64,000 nt of DNA from Acidimicrobiales bacterium (GTDB taxonomy: Bacteria > Actinomycetota > Acidimicrobiia > Acidimicrobiales > Aldehydirespiratoraceae): contig JAVJSI010000009.1 of NCBI GenBank assembly GCA_040219515.1, forward strand, positions 62,001-126,000, read 5' to 3'. Shown here piece after piece: positions 1 to 7,648 of the stretch. A program made the translations under genes and the position numbers. Numbering within the stretch: position 1 is the first letter of the stretch; each line of letters opens with the position of its first letter. Under the pieces are notes generated by a model that saw nothing but the letters and a program-made list of their open reading frames with translations, was not told where the DNA came from and searched no databases.

Positions 1-64
1 CACCGATGACCGTGACGAGCCCCGTCGACTCGCTGTTCTCTTCGACCACGGGATCGTCGGACAT
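1..64 (-). CDS. N-terminus of an unidentified protein, cut by the window start
   Basis: Reading the minus strand from an ATG at 64 gives about 21 codons beginning MSDDPVVEENSESTGLVTVIG. A GGAAGG ribosome binding site lies about 7 bases upstream of the ATG. The acidic N-terminus followed by LVTVIG could be the first strand of a nucleotide-binding fold, but this is a guess. The gene is divergent from the epimerase at 145, with about 80 bases between the two starts. Confidence 0.5.
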   Translation of the reverse strand, partial: MSDDPVVEENSESTGLVTVIG

Positions 65-144
65 CTGGCCTTCCTTCTTCCAGTCTCGACTGCGTTATCG
101 ACTGCCGAACCCCGAGCGTAGACGAACCGTGAGATGCTGGCGGC

Positions 145-1041
145 ATGCGTGTTCTCGTGAGCGGTTCCACTGGTCTGATCGGCGAGGCCCTCGTCACCCG
201 GCTGGCGGCCGACGGTCACGAACCGGTTCGCCTCGTGCGTTCCGCGCCTCCCGACGACCGCCCGAGTGTGCGCTGGGACCCTGCCGCCGGAACGATCGAC
301 GACGATGCGCTGACCGACATCGACGCCGTCGTCCACCTGGCCGGCGAGGGCATCGCCGAACGACGCTGGACCGACGATCAGAAGGCCCGGATCCTGAACA
401 GTCGCGTCGACGGCACGACCCTGTTGGCCGAGACGATCGCTGCGGCCGACAACCCGCCCGCTGTCTTCCTCTCCGGTTCGGCCATCGGGTTCTACGGCGA
501 TCGTGGCGACGAACTCCTGACCGAAGCGAGCGCCGGTGGCGACGGGTTCCTCGCCCATGTGACCGTGGAGTGGGAGAAGGCAACGGCCGCTGCCGCATCC
601 TCGTCCCGGGTGGTGCACATCCGCACCGGGATCGTGTTGTCCGGTGACGGCGGCGCGCTCGCACCACTCCTGCCGTTCTTCAAGCTCGGCGTCGGCGGCC
701 GCATCGGTGACGGTGAACAGTGGTGGAGTTGGATCGCCATCGACGACATGGTGGGCGCGCTCACGTGGCTACTGACCAGCGACGTGTCCGGGCCGGTCAA
801 CCTCACCGGCCCCGCGCCGGTCACCAACGGCGAATTCACCGACACGCTCGGACGCGTGCTGCATCGACCGACATTGTTACCGACGCCCAAACCGGCGCTG
901 TGGCTGAAGCTCGGACGCGAACTCACCGAGGAGTTGCTCTACGCCAGCCAACGCGTGGCGCCCACCGTGCTGCTCGAACGGGGCTACCAGTTCGAGCACC
1001 CCGACCTCGAGAGCGCGCTGCGTGCCGCGCTCACCGACTGA
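145..1041 (+). CDS. NAD(P)-binding SDR epimerase, TIGR01777/YfcH family
   Basis: This 298-residue protein has an N-terminal Rossmann motif (SGSTGLIGEAL, residues 6-16). The last 45 or so residues fit the DUF1731 tail (RVAPTVLLERGYQFEHPDL), the usual layout and length of the TIGR01777 sugar-epimerase-like family. The Tyr region GFYGDRGDE after SGSAI is also typical. The physiological substrate of this family is not established; in cyanobacteria and plants a relative is tied to cell division, and in many actinobacteria the gene is a housekeeping one. It converges on the DUF427 gene and overlaps it by 11 bases. Confidence 0.85.
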   Translation: MRVLVSGSTGLIGEALVTRLAADGHEPVRLVRSAPPDDRPSVRWDPAAGTIDDDALTDIDAVVHLAGEGIAERRWTDDQKARILNSRVDGTTLLAETIAAADNPPAVFLSGSAIGFYGDRGDELLTEASAGGDGFLAHVTVEWEKATAAAASSSRVVHIRTGIVLSGDGGALAPLLPFFKLGVGGRIGDGEQWWSWIAIDDMVGALTWLLTSDVSGPVNLTGPAPVTNGEFTDTLGRVLHRPTLLPTPKPALWLKLGRELTEELLYASQRVAPTVLLERGYQFEHPDLESALRAALTD

Positions 1042-1315
1042 CGGTCACGACCGGATAGAACGCGACCCGACCGGCCACCGCTTCTGCGCCGGACTTCGGC
1101 TCCGGGTAGTACCAGGCGGCGTTCGTGGCCCGCTCATCGTCGACCACGAGGTCCCAATAGGCGGCATCACCCTTCCACGGGCAGTGCGTGGTGTGGTCGG
1201 ACTCGATCACGAACTGTCGGTCGAGTGCGTCGATCGGGAAGTAGGCGTTGCCCTCCACGATCTCGATGTCGTCGCTCTGGGCGATCACGGTGCCATTGAA
1301 GGTTGCGGTTGCCAT
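1031..1315 (-). CDS. DUF427 family protein
   Basis: A 94-residue protein starting MATATFNGTVIAQSDD. It carries the DUF427 signatures: YFPIDALDRQF, the THCPWKGDAAYWDL core and AAWYYPEP near the C-terminus. DUF427 is a small beta-rich fold of unknown function that is widespread in actinobacteria. The ATG at 1315 is preferred because AGAGGA precedes it and the family starts here. A longer reading from 1408 would run through the inverted repeat at 1326-1375. Confidence 0.85.
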   Translation of the reverse strand: MATATFNGTVIAQSDDIEIVEGNAYFPIDALDRQFVIESDHTTHCPWKGDAAYWDLVVDDERATNAAWYYPEPKSGAEAVAGRVAFYPVVTVSR

Positions 1316-1325
1316 GGAGTCCTCT

Positions 1326-1375
1326 GTCGTCGGGTGTGGCTGTCGTCGGGTGTGGCGGTTGCAACACCCGACGAC
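1326..1375. repeat. Perfect 12-bp hairpin plus an extra direct copy of one arm
   Basis: GTCGTCGGGTGT occurs at 1326-1337 and again at 1342-1353, and its exact reverse complement is at 1364-1375, leaving a 10-base loop. The element lies between the stop of the RNase HI gene (1390) and the start of the DUF427 gene (1315), both on the minus strand. It could be a U-less terminator for the former or a leader structure for the latter. The second copy allows two alternative pairings. Confidence 0.6.
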
Positions 1376-1389
1376 GGGGGCGCATTCCC

Positions 1390-2436
1390 TCAGGGCCCGA
1401 TCACCCACACGTCATCGGGCATCTCCTGCTCGAAGCGCGTGACCATCTCGCCGACCCGTCGCTCGGTGCCGTCCCACACGATCAGCGCCTCGTCGGCGAC
1501 CGTGCGGAACCAGCCGTTGCGACGGTCCATGGCCTGTCCGGCCCGAGACGTCGTGTCAGGTGCCTTGCGCTCGAGCAGCACCACCGCCGCCGCGGCCTCG
1601 ATCAGCTCGGCGAATCGGCGCCTCGATTCCGCTGGCCACTTCGCGTCGGCGTCGGGGTAGGGCAACACGGCTACGTAGGGCACGCCGGCGGCCGTCGCCG
1701 CTTCGGCGCCGAGTGTCTCGGCCCCGAGTCGCAGACCGGTGAGCACGACCAGGTCGGGATCGAGACGCTGTTTCGCCTCGATGATCTCGGCGAGCCGCCG
1801 GCGCACGTCGGCCGCCGTCTCGTTCTCGTCGTACCCGCCGAGACCCGGGGGCTGAAGACCGAGGACCACCATCGACCGGCCCGCGGGGCGCCATGTCGAA
1901 CCGAAACGGCCCTCCGCATCCGGGGTCGACGGCGCCGCCGCGGTCCCACCGATCACGGTCCCACCGATGTCGTCGGCCGGACCGAACTCGTCGGGTCGGC
2001 CCGTGCCGGAGCGGGATCGTTGGGTCTCGGCCGCTTCGACCGCCAGCCGGTCGGCCACGTCGTTCCACTCGTTGCCGGCGTGTCCTTTGACCCACCGAAA
2101 CGTCAGCTCGTCGTCGCGTGAGCGGTAGAGGTCGACGAGCGGTTCCCAGAGGTCCCGGTTGGCCACCGGCTCCTTCTTCGAGTTCTTCCAGCCTCGCTTC
2201 ATCCAACCCTCCCACCACCCGTCGCGGAAGCAGTTGACGACATAGGTCGAGTCGGACACCACCTCGACCCGCCCGGAAAGGTTTCGGAGGGCGTCGAGCA
2301 CCGCCATCAACTCCATGCGCTGGTTGGTGGAGTCCGCCTCTGCGCCATTCGCCCACGGGCCGTCGGGTACCACCCAGCCCCATCCGCCCGGTCCGGGATT
2401 CCCCTTGCACGCACCGTCCGTGTACACCTCGATCAC
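1390..2436 (-). CDS. rnhA: Ribonuclease HI fused to a C-terminal SLOG/YspA-like domain
   Basis: Residues 1-140 are a complete RNase HI, which cleaves the RNA strand of RNA:DNA hybrids. The catalytic residues are D7 (VYTDGACKGNPG), E42 (RMELMAVLDAL), D62 (VVSDSTYVVN) and D126 (WNDVADRLA), with the loop histidine H119. After a linker of about 45 residues, residues 185-348 form a second alpha/beta domain with LGGYDEN, LTGLRLGAETLGAEAA and LPYPDADAKWP. These resemble the SLOG nucleotide-binding superfamily (YpsA/YspA, DUF1273 type). A GTG start at 2436 places the first beta strand at the N-terminus; an ATG at 2484 is possible but lacks a ribosome binding site. The gene is divergent from aceE. Confidence 0.85.
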   Translation of the reverse strand: MIEVYTDGACKGNPGPGGWGWVVPDGPWANGAEADSTNQRMELMAVLDALRNLSGRVEVVSDSTYVVNCFRDGWWEGWMKRGWKNSKKEPVANRDLWEPLVDLYRSRDDELTFRWVKGHAGNEWNDVADRLAVEAAETQRSRSGTGRPDEFGPADDIGGTVIGGTAAAPSTPDAEGRFGSTWRPAGRSMVVLGLQPPGLGGYDENETAADVRRRLAEIIEAKQRLDPDLVVLTGLRLGAETLGAEAATAAGVPYVAVLPYPDADAKWPAESRRRFAELIEAAAAVVLLERKAPDTTSRAGQAMDRRNGWFRTVADEALIVWDGTERRVGEMVTRFEQEMPDDVWVIGP

Positions 2437-2513
2437 CGCCCGAGCCTGCCACGCTGATCGCGAAAGTCCGCGCCCCGGCACCACATCGGCTGTGGGGCTG
2501 CGATGATTGGGGC

Positions 2514-5234
2514 ATGGCCGCAGACCACTTCAGTCGCCAACTCCCCGACATCGATCCCGCAGAGACCAAGGAGTGGATCGACTCCCTCGACGCCGTGCAC
2601 GGGGCCCAGGGGCAGGCCCGGGCCCGCTACATCGTCGCCCGGTTGCTCCAACGAGCCAACGAACTCCAGCTCGGGGTGCCGCCCACCACGAGCACGCCCT
2701 ACATCAACACGATCCCGGCCGAGGAGCAGCCGTTCTTCCCCGGCGACGAACACGTCGAGCGCCGTATTCGGGCCTTCATCCGGTGGAACGCGGCGGCGAT
2801 GGTCATCCGCGCCAACAAGACCGCTGATGGCATCGGTGGTCATCTGTCGACCTACGCGTCGAGTGCCTCGCTCTACGAGGTCGGCTTCAACCACTTCTTC
2901 AAGGGCAAGGAGGACGGGCTGGCCGGCGACCACGTCTACTTCCAGGGTCACGCCGCACCGGGGATCTACGCCCGGGCCTTCCTCGAGGGCCGCCTGAACG
3001 AGTCCCAACTCGACCGGTTCCGCATGGAAGTCGGCGGCGACGGTCTCTCGAGCTATCCCCACCCGCGACTCATGCCCGAGTTCTGGGAGTACCCCACGGT
3101 CTCGATGGGGCTCGGCCCGATCAACTCCATCTACCAGGCCCGATTCAACAAGTACCTGCACCAGCGTCGGCTCGACGACACGTCGAAGAGCAACGTGTGG
3201 AGCTTCCTCGGCGACGGTGAGTGCGACGAGCCCGAGACGCTCGGCGCCATCTCGCTCGCCGGCCGCGCCCAGCTCGGCAACCTCAAGTGGATCATCAACT
3301 GCAACCTCCAGCGGCTCGACGGACCCGTGCGCGGCAACGGCAAGATCATCCAGGAGCTCGAAGGCGTCTTCCGGGGTGCCGGCTGGAACGTCATCAAGGT
3401 CGTCTGGGGTTCCCGGTGGGACGAACTCCTCCACCGCGACGTCGACGGCGTGCTGCTCAACAAGATGGGCGAGACGATCGACGGCGCGTACCAGCGCTAC
3501 GCGGTCGAGGACGGTGCCTACATCCGCGAGCACTTCTTCGGCCCCGACCCGCGTCTGCGCAAGCTCGTCGAACACCTCAGCGACGACGAGATCCGTGCCC
3601 TGCCGCGCGGCGGCCACGACTACCAGAAGGTCTACGCCGCCTTCAAGGCGGCCGCGGAGACAACCGACCAGCCCACCGTCATCCTCGCGAAGACCATCAA
3701 GGGTTGGACACTGGGCGAAGGCTTCGAGGGTCGCAACGCCACGCACCAGATCAAGAAGATGACCAAGAAGCAGCTGCTCGAGTTGCGCGAACGCCTCCAC
3801 ATGGAGGACGAGATCGCCGAGGACGCGCTCGAGGACGGCGTTCCGCCCTACTTCCGGCCCTCGCCCGACTCCCCGGAGCGTGCCTACCTCATGGAACGTC
3901 GGCGGGCCCTCGACGGCCCGCTCCCGTCTCGCATCATCCGCGACCGCCGACCGCTGAAACTCCCCGGCGAGTCGCCCTTCCTCGATCTCATGAAGGGCTC
4001 GGCCGGACGAGCCGTGTCGACCACGATGGCGTTCACCTCGCTGCTGCGCGACCTCCTGCGCGACGAAGCCTTCGGTGATCGCGTCGTCCCGATCGTGCCC
4101 GACGAGGCCCGCACCTTCGGTATGGACTCGCTCTTCCGCGAATTCGGGATCTACGCCCCCACCGGCCAGCTCTACGAACCCGTCGACCACGATCTGTTGC
4201 TCTCCTACACCGAGAGCGAGGACGGCCAGATCCTCGAAGAGGGCATCACCGAGTGCGGTTCCACGGCCTCGTGGATCGCGGCCGGCACTGCGTATGCCAA
4301 CAACGGCATTCCGATGGTGCCCTTCTACACGTTCTATTCGATGTTCGGATTCCAGCGGGTCGGCGACTCGATCTGGGCTGCGGCCGACGCGCGCACGCGC
4401 GGGTTCCTCATGGGTGCCACCGCGGGACGCACGACGCTGCTGGGCGAGGGCCTGCAACACCAGGACGGCCACAGCATGCTGCTCGCCTCCACGGTCCCCT
4501 CGTGTGAGGCCTACGACCCGGCCTTCGCCTACGAACTCTCCACCATCGTGCGCGACGGCCTGCACCGCATGTACCCCGACGGCAGCGCGGTCGATGGCGA
4601 GGACGTCTTCTACTACCTCGCGATCTACAACGAGAACTACGAGCAACCGCCTCGTCCCGACCATGTCGACGATCGCGACATCACGAGCGGTCTCTACAAG
4701 TGGGCCGAGGGCCCCGACGGCCCGTCCAAGCGGGCGACGATCCTCTTCTCCGGTCCGGCCAACCTGGCCGCCCGCGAAGCCCAGGCCATCCTCGCCGAGT
4801 ATCACGACGTCTCGGCCGAGCTGTGGAGCGTCACCTCCTACAAGCGCCTGCGGGCCAACGCGCTCGACGTCGAGCGGCGCAACCGTCTCCAGCCCGAAGG
4901 CACTCCCGACGTGCCCATGATCACCAGCAAGCTCCGCACCAGCGAAGGTCCGATCGTCGCCGTCTCCGACTGGATGGGCCTCGTCCCCGGCCAGGTCAGT
5001 CGGTGGACCCCCCGCCCGATGCGGGTGCTCGGCACCGACGGGTTCGGCCGGTCCGACACCCGCGAAGCGCTGCGGAGCTTCTTCGAGGTCGACGCGTTCT
5101 CGGTGGTCGTCACCGTTCTCGCCGCGTTGGCCGAGGACGGCCAGGTCCCCGCCGCGGAGGTCAGCGCGGCGATCCGCACCTACGGCATCGATCCCTACCG
5201 GCCCGACCCGGCTCACCCCGACACCGGCAGCTGA
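2514..5234 (+). CDS. aceE: Pyruvate dehydrogenase E1 component, homodimeric type
   Basis: A 906-residue thiamine-diphosphate enzyme that decarboxylates pyruvate and acetylates the lipoyl groups of E2. The length and start (IDPAETKEWIDSLDAVH) match the homodimeric AceE of actinobacteria and enterobacteria. The ThDP/Mg motif begins with GDGECDEPET near residue 233 and closes with the Asn of IINCNLQRLDGPVRGN. The transketolase-like middle and C-terminal domains follow (EEGITECGS, FGFQRVGDSIW). No E2 or E3 gene is adjacent, as is usual for unlinked actinobacterial aceE. It is followed 11 bases later by the HhH-GPD gene, so the two are probably cotranscribed. Confidence 0.95.
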   Translation: MAADHFSRQLPDIDPAETKEWIDSLDAVHGAQGQARARYIVARLLQRANELQLGVPPTTSTPYINTIPAEEQPFFPGDEHVERRIRAFIRWNAAAMVIRANKTADGIGGHLSTYASSASLYEVGFNHFFKGKEDGLAGDHVYFQGHAAPGIYARAFLEGRLNESQLDRFRMEVGGDGLSSYPHPRLMPEFWEYPTVSMGLGPINSIYQARFNKYLHQRRLDDTSKSNVWSFLGDGECDEPETLGAISLAGRAQLGNLKWIINCNLQRLDGPVRGNGKIIQELEGVFRGAGWNVIKVVWGSRWDELLHRDVDGVLLNKMGETIDGAYQRYAVEDGAYIREHFFGPDPRLRKLVEHLSDDEIRALPRGGHDYQKVYAAFKAAAETTDQPTVILAKTIKGWTLGEGFEGRNATHQIKKMTKKQLLELRERLHMEDEIAEDALEDGVPPYFRPSPDSPERAYLMERRRALDGPLPSRIIRDRRPLKLPGESPFLDLMKGSAGRAVSTTMAFTSLLRDLLRDEAFGDRVVPIVPDEARTFGMDSLFREFGIYAPTGQLYEPVDHDLLLSYTESEDGQILEEGITECGSTASWIAAGTAYANNGIPMVPFYTFYSMFGFQRVGDSIWAAADARTRGFLMGATAGRTTLLGEGLQHQDGHSMLLASTVPSCEAYDPAFAYELSTIVRDGLHRMYPDGSAVDGEDVFYYLAIYNENYEQPPRPDHVDDRDITSGLYKWAEGPDGPSKRATILFSGPANLAAREAQAILAEYHDVSAELWSVTSYKRLRANALDVERRNRLQPEGTPDVPMITSKLRTSEGPIVAVSDWMGLVPGQVSRWTPRPMRVLGTDGFGRSDTREALRSFFEVDAFSVVVTVLAALAEDGQVPAAEVSAAIRTYGIDPYRPDPAHPDTGS

Positions 5235-5245
5235 ACGACAGAGAG

Positions 5246-5824
5246 ATGACCGGCACCCTCGCGGTGACCGGGGACGCCTCGGCGGACCGGTTGCTGAACA
5301 ATGATCCCCTGGCCCTGATGATCGGCATGCTGCTCGACCAGCAGATCTCCATCGAACTCGCCTTCATCGGTCCCTTCCGACTGGCCCATCGTCTGGGCGG
5401 GGCCCTCGACGCCCACACCATCGCGGCCATGGACCCCGATCGATTCGCGGATCTTTGTCGCACGAAGCCGGCCCTGCACCGCTTCCCGGCGGCGATGGGA
5501 GGACGGATCCAGCAGATGTGTCAGCACCTCGTCGACCACTACGACGGCGATGCGGCGACGATCTGGCGCCACGTACGACGCGCCGAAGTGCTCCAGGAAC
5601 GGCTCTACGAAGTGCCGGGGTTCGGACCGGAGAAGGTGAAGATCTTCACCGCCGTGCTCGCGAAGCGATTCGATCGCCGACCCGACGGTTGGGAGGAAGT
5701 GGCCGGGGTGTTCGCCGACGACGAACTCCGCTCCGTCGCCGACCTCGACTCATCCGAGGCGCTGGTGGCGCTGCGGGCGAAGCGTCGGGCGATGAAGGCG
5801 GCCGGACAGTCGAAGTCCGACTGA
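5246..5824 (+). CDS. HhH-GPD family protein (TIGR03252-like)
   Basis: This 192-residue protein starts 11 bases after the aceE stop. It contains the HhH-GPD fold of base-excision repair glycosylases: LMIGMLLDQQISIELAFIGP near the N-terminus and a helix-hairpin-helix VPGFGPEKVKIF around residue 125. It matches the size of the uncharacterised actinobacterial HhH-GPD family TIGR03252. No clear catalytic Lys/Asp pair of the EndoIII type is visible and there is no iron-sulfur loop, so glycosylase activity is unproven. It converges on the hydrolase at 5825 with no gap. Confidence 0.8.
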   Translation: MTGTLAVTGDASADRLLNNDPLALMIGMLLDQQISIELAFIGPFRLAHRLGGALDAHTIAAMDPDRFADLCRTKPALHRFPAAMGGRIQQMCQHLVDHYDGDAATIWRHVRRAEVLQERLYEVPGFGPEKVKIFTAVLAKRFDRRPDGWEEVAGVFADDELRSVADLDSSEALVALRAKRRAMKAAGQSKSD

Positions 5825-6595
5825 TCACCCCGCGGCGTTCAGCAGATGGTTGCGTTGGCGGTCGAGCCAGCCCAACAACACGGCGATGGCCCGTGGATCG
5901 TGACGAAGATGATGTCCGGCGCCGGCGATCACCCGGAGATCCGCGCTGCCGTGGGCATCGGCGACCTCACGGGCGTCGAACAGGGGAACGACCTCGTCGT
6001 CGGACCCGTGCACGATCATGAGTTCCCGTGGCGCCAGTCGGCCGGCCGCCTGTGACGCGCGGGTCGACGAGATCTCCGCCGCCCACGCATCGAACGAGCG
6101 AGGGAAGTCGTCGTCGCGGACGATCCCCATCTCGCGGGCGAGGACCAGGAGCTTGCGGGGGTTTCGGGCCCAGTCGTGGAAGTCGGCGGGCACGCCGACG
6201 GCCGCGACGCCGTTGATCGAGGGGTCGCGGGCACCCACATCGATGGCCAGCGCGCCGCCCGTGCCGAAACCGACGATCCACACGCCGTCGCAGGGAACCG
6301 ATTCCCGCAGGTGGGCGACGGCACCGTCGAGGTCGCGACGCCACCCCTCGAGGGAGAAGTCGCCCTCGGATTCGCCGACCCCGCGACTCGAGAAGGCCAG
6401 CGCTGCCCAGCCGGCCTCGGTCGCCGTACGATCGGCGAGCTCCGGGAAGCTGGCGGTGGAGTTGATGCCGCCGCCGGCCTCGGCGGGAAAGCCGTGGGCG
6501 ATCACCAATCCCGGCTGCGCGGTCGGGTGGATCTGCGCCGGCCGCGCCAGGTGGGCAGCCAGTTCGTTGCCGTCGACCGTGAACCGCCGGTCCAC
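5825..6595 (-). CDS. Alpha/beta hydrolase fold protein with a glycine at the nucleophile position
   Basis: A 256-residue alpha/beta hydrolase of the dienelactone/S9 peptidase type. The oxyanion-hole region is VIAHGFPAE. The acid is likely the Asp of HGSDDEVVP and the catalytic His lies in AGAGHHLRHD. At the nucleophile elbow, where GxSxG is expected, the sequence reads GFGTGG (codons GGT TTC GGC ACG GGC GGC), so the serine is replaced by glycine. The GTG at 6595 lies 4 bases after the stop of the upstream small gene, so the two are probably translationally linked. The longer reading from 6835 is rejected because it covers that small gene in another frame. Confidence 0.75.
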   Translation of the reverse strand: MDRRFTVDGNELAAHLARPAQIHPTAQPGLVIAHGFPAEAGGGINSTASFPELADRTATEAGWAALAFSSRGVGESEGDFSLEGWRRDLDGAVAHLRESVPCDGVWIVGFGTGGALAIDVGARDPSINGVAAVGVPADFHDWARNPRKLLVLAREMGIVRDDDFPRSFDAWAAEISSTRASQAAGRLAPRELMIVHGSDDEVVPLFDAREVADAHGSADLRVIAGAGHHLRHDPRAIAVLLGWLDRQRNHLLNAAG

Positions 6596-6599
6596 GAGG

Positions 6600-6791
6600 T
6601 CAGATCTTCCGGAGGCGGTAACCCCGGTTGCGAGCTTCGGCGAGGGTGTCGGGGCCGAAGGTCTGCGCGTGCGACCCGCCGACGAGCTCCTCGATGACCG
6701 ACTCGTCGTCGATGTCATCGAGGTCGTAGACGACCTGCACCCGCTTGTCGCCGAGGAATCGGTTCTCTTCGAATCGGGTCGGTCGCTCCAT
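6600..6791 (-). CDS. Small conserved hypothetical protein, 63 residues
   Basis: It encodes MERPTRFEENRFLGDKRV followed by an acidic stretch (YDLDDIDDE) and a basic C-terminus (RNRGYRLRKI). I do not recognise a named family. It looks real because it has a -10 box (TATATT) 8 bases before the ATG, ends 4 bases before the hydrolase start, and has ordinary codon use. An upstream in-frame ATG at 6809 would overlap the -10 box. Confidence 0.7.
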   Translation of the reverse strand: MERPTRFEENRFLGDKRVQVVYDLDDIDDESVIEELVGGSHAQTFGPDTLAEARNRGYRLRKI

Positions 6792-6799
6792 GGTCGACG

Positions 6800-6825
6800 A
6801 ATATAGCAACGAACGTGGCGGTCAA
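6800..6825 (-). promoter_or_regulatory. Promoter for the 63-residue gene and hydrolase
   Basis: On the minus strand TTGACC (6825-6820) and TATATT (6805-6800) are 14 bases apart, and the ATG at 6791 follows the -10 box by 8 bases. This arrangement predicts a leaderless or nearly leaderless mRNA. The spacer is shorter than the usual 16-18 bases, so the -35 call is weak. Confidence 0.45.
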
Positions 6826-6832
6826 AACGGAG

Positions 6833-6860
6833 CATCCCGGGACCTCGTGGTCCCGGGATG
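6833..6860. repeat. Perfect 12-bp inverted repeat with a 4-base loop
   Basis: CATCCCGGGACC at 6833-6844 is followed by TCGT and the exact reverse complement GGTCCCGGGATG at 6849-6860. There is no T-run on either side, so it is not a standard terminator. It sits in the gap between the small gene (minus) and the candidate small RNA (plus). It could be the 5' hairpin of that RNA, or a protein-binding palindrome upstream of the minus-strand promoter. Confidence 0.65.
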
Positions 6861-6949
6861 GCCCGAATACATGCTGGATTCCCAGGGGTGGTCGCGAAGC
6901 GCTCGTGAACCGAGCGCCGGCCGACAGGCGTGACGTGTCCCGTCCCACT

Positions 6950-7112
6950 GATCCCGGGGGTGGAGCTGGCGTGGTTTGCGCCAGAGGTCCAGCGGCCGTA
7001 GCTAGCGGCCAGCCACCTCCAAAGTCACAGATCTACTACTCACGTCTGGACCACCTCCTCTCTTTGGTCCTGCCAGTGAAGCACATCTCACGCGGCTTTG
7101 GCAGGCTTTTTT
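6950..7112 (+). ncRNA. Candidate structured small RNA with anti-Shine-Dalgarno motifs
   Basis: The gap has no credible ORF but folds well on the plus strand. GGGGGTGG (6956-6963) pairs with CCACCTCC (7013-7020) and closes two hairpins: CTGGCG/CGCCAG at 6966-6971/6979-6984 and GGCCG/CGGCC at 6994-6998/7006-7010. A third hairpin, GGACCA/TGGTCC (7048-7053/7065-7070), exposes the loop CCTCCTCTCTT, complementary to GAGG-type ribosome binding sites. CCACCTCC occurs twice (7013 and 7051-7058). An intrinsic terminator ends the unit at 7112. The 5' end is not defined: no good -10 box was found, and the hairpin at 6833 may belong to it. I cannot assign it to a known RNA family. Confidence 0.5.
7069..7112 (+). 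terminator. Intrinsic terminator with a T6 tract
   Basis: CCTGCCA (7069-7075) pairs with TGGCAGG (7099-7105), with an inner GTGA/TCAC pairing (7076-7079/7088-7091). A run of six T follows at 7107-7112. The T-run is only on the plus strand, yet no plus-strand protein gene ends here, which is the main evidence for a non-coding transcript upstream. Its 5' arm shares two bases with the preceding hairpin. Confidence 0.7.
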
Positions 7113-7131
7113 CACAGAGGTCAGTGGCGAT

Positions 7132-7572
7132 TCAGTCGTCGGCCTCGGAGCCGACGGCACCGATGGCCACGAGGTACTTCATCTGGAGGTCGAGCACGCA
7201 GACGACGTCGACCGCGTCGGGCCCGTTCTCGGCCAACGACCGGGCGACGACGGCGTCGATTGCCGCATCCTCTGGCGCGATGGCGCCCTCGGTTCGCACC
7301 GCCTCGCCCGCGAGTTCCTGGCCGTAGCGCGACGACGCGCCCATCTCCCCGAACCAGTCGAGGTGCCAACCGAGGACCCGGGCGACGTCGTCGTAGCTCA
7401 GACGGGCCGTGACCTCGTCGGGCAGTCGGTCACCGATCCACACGGCGGCGTCGTGAAGGTCGTAGACCGCGGGCGGCCGCTCGACCGCCATGCGCCCCAC
7501 GGCCTGACCGACCGCGACGAAGGCGATCGCCGTCACGACGACCGCCCCCACGATGAACAGCACCAACGTCAT
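7132..7572 (-). CDS. Membrane-anchored conserved hypothetical protein
   Basis: A 146-residue protein with one N-terminal membrane segment (LVLFIVGAVVVTAIAFVAVG, about residues 3-22) and a soluble remainder. The soluble part has an acidic C-terminus and a conserved-looking centre (LSYDDVARVLGWHLDWF). I recognise no catalytic motif; similar short proteins of unknown function occur in actinobacteria. It is downstream of the acyl-CoA dehydrogenase gene on the same strand but separated from it by a strong hairpin, so it may be transcribed independently. Confidence 0.7.
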   Translation of the reverse strand: MTLVLFIVGAVVVTAIAFVAVGQAVGRMAVERPPAVYDLHDAAVWIGDRLPDEVTARLSYDDVARVLGWHLDWFGEMGASSRYGQELAGEAVRTEGAIAPEDAAIDAVVARSLAENGPDAVDVVCVLDLQMKYLVAIGAVGSEADD

Positions 7573-7590
7573 CAGTTCACCAATCCCTCG

Positions 7591-7637
7591 TTCTGTGAGC
7601 TTGAACGGGCCCCACGGGGACGTTCGAGCTCACAGAA
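7591..7637 (-). terminator. 17-bp stem-loop after the acyl-CoA dehydrogenase gene
   Basis: TTCTGTGAGCTTGAACG (7591-7607) pairs with CGTTCGAGCTCACAGAA (7621-7637), with 16 Watson-Crick pairs and one G-T. The 13-base loop itself contains GGCCCC/GGGG. It begins 12 bases past the stop of the minus-strand acyl-CoA dehydrogenase gene. There is no U-tract, so it fits the U-poor terminators common in GC-rich actinobacteria. Confidence 0.6.
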
Positions 7638-7648
7638 GCGAGAACGGG

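Noticed and set aside
2433-5216. A 927-residue open frame on the minus strand opposite aceE
   Set aside because: It is an antisense shadow in GC-rich DNA: it lacks recognisable domains, is rich in repetitive V, D, R and G, and lies wholly over a clear aceE gene.
7047-7064. Similarity to the 3' end of 16S rRNA (CTGGAxCACCTCCT)
   Set aside because: The match is limited to the anti-Shine-Dalgarno region, with no other 16S sequence around it. It is better explained as an anti-SD loop of a small RNA.
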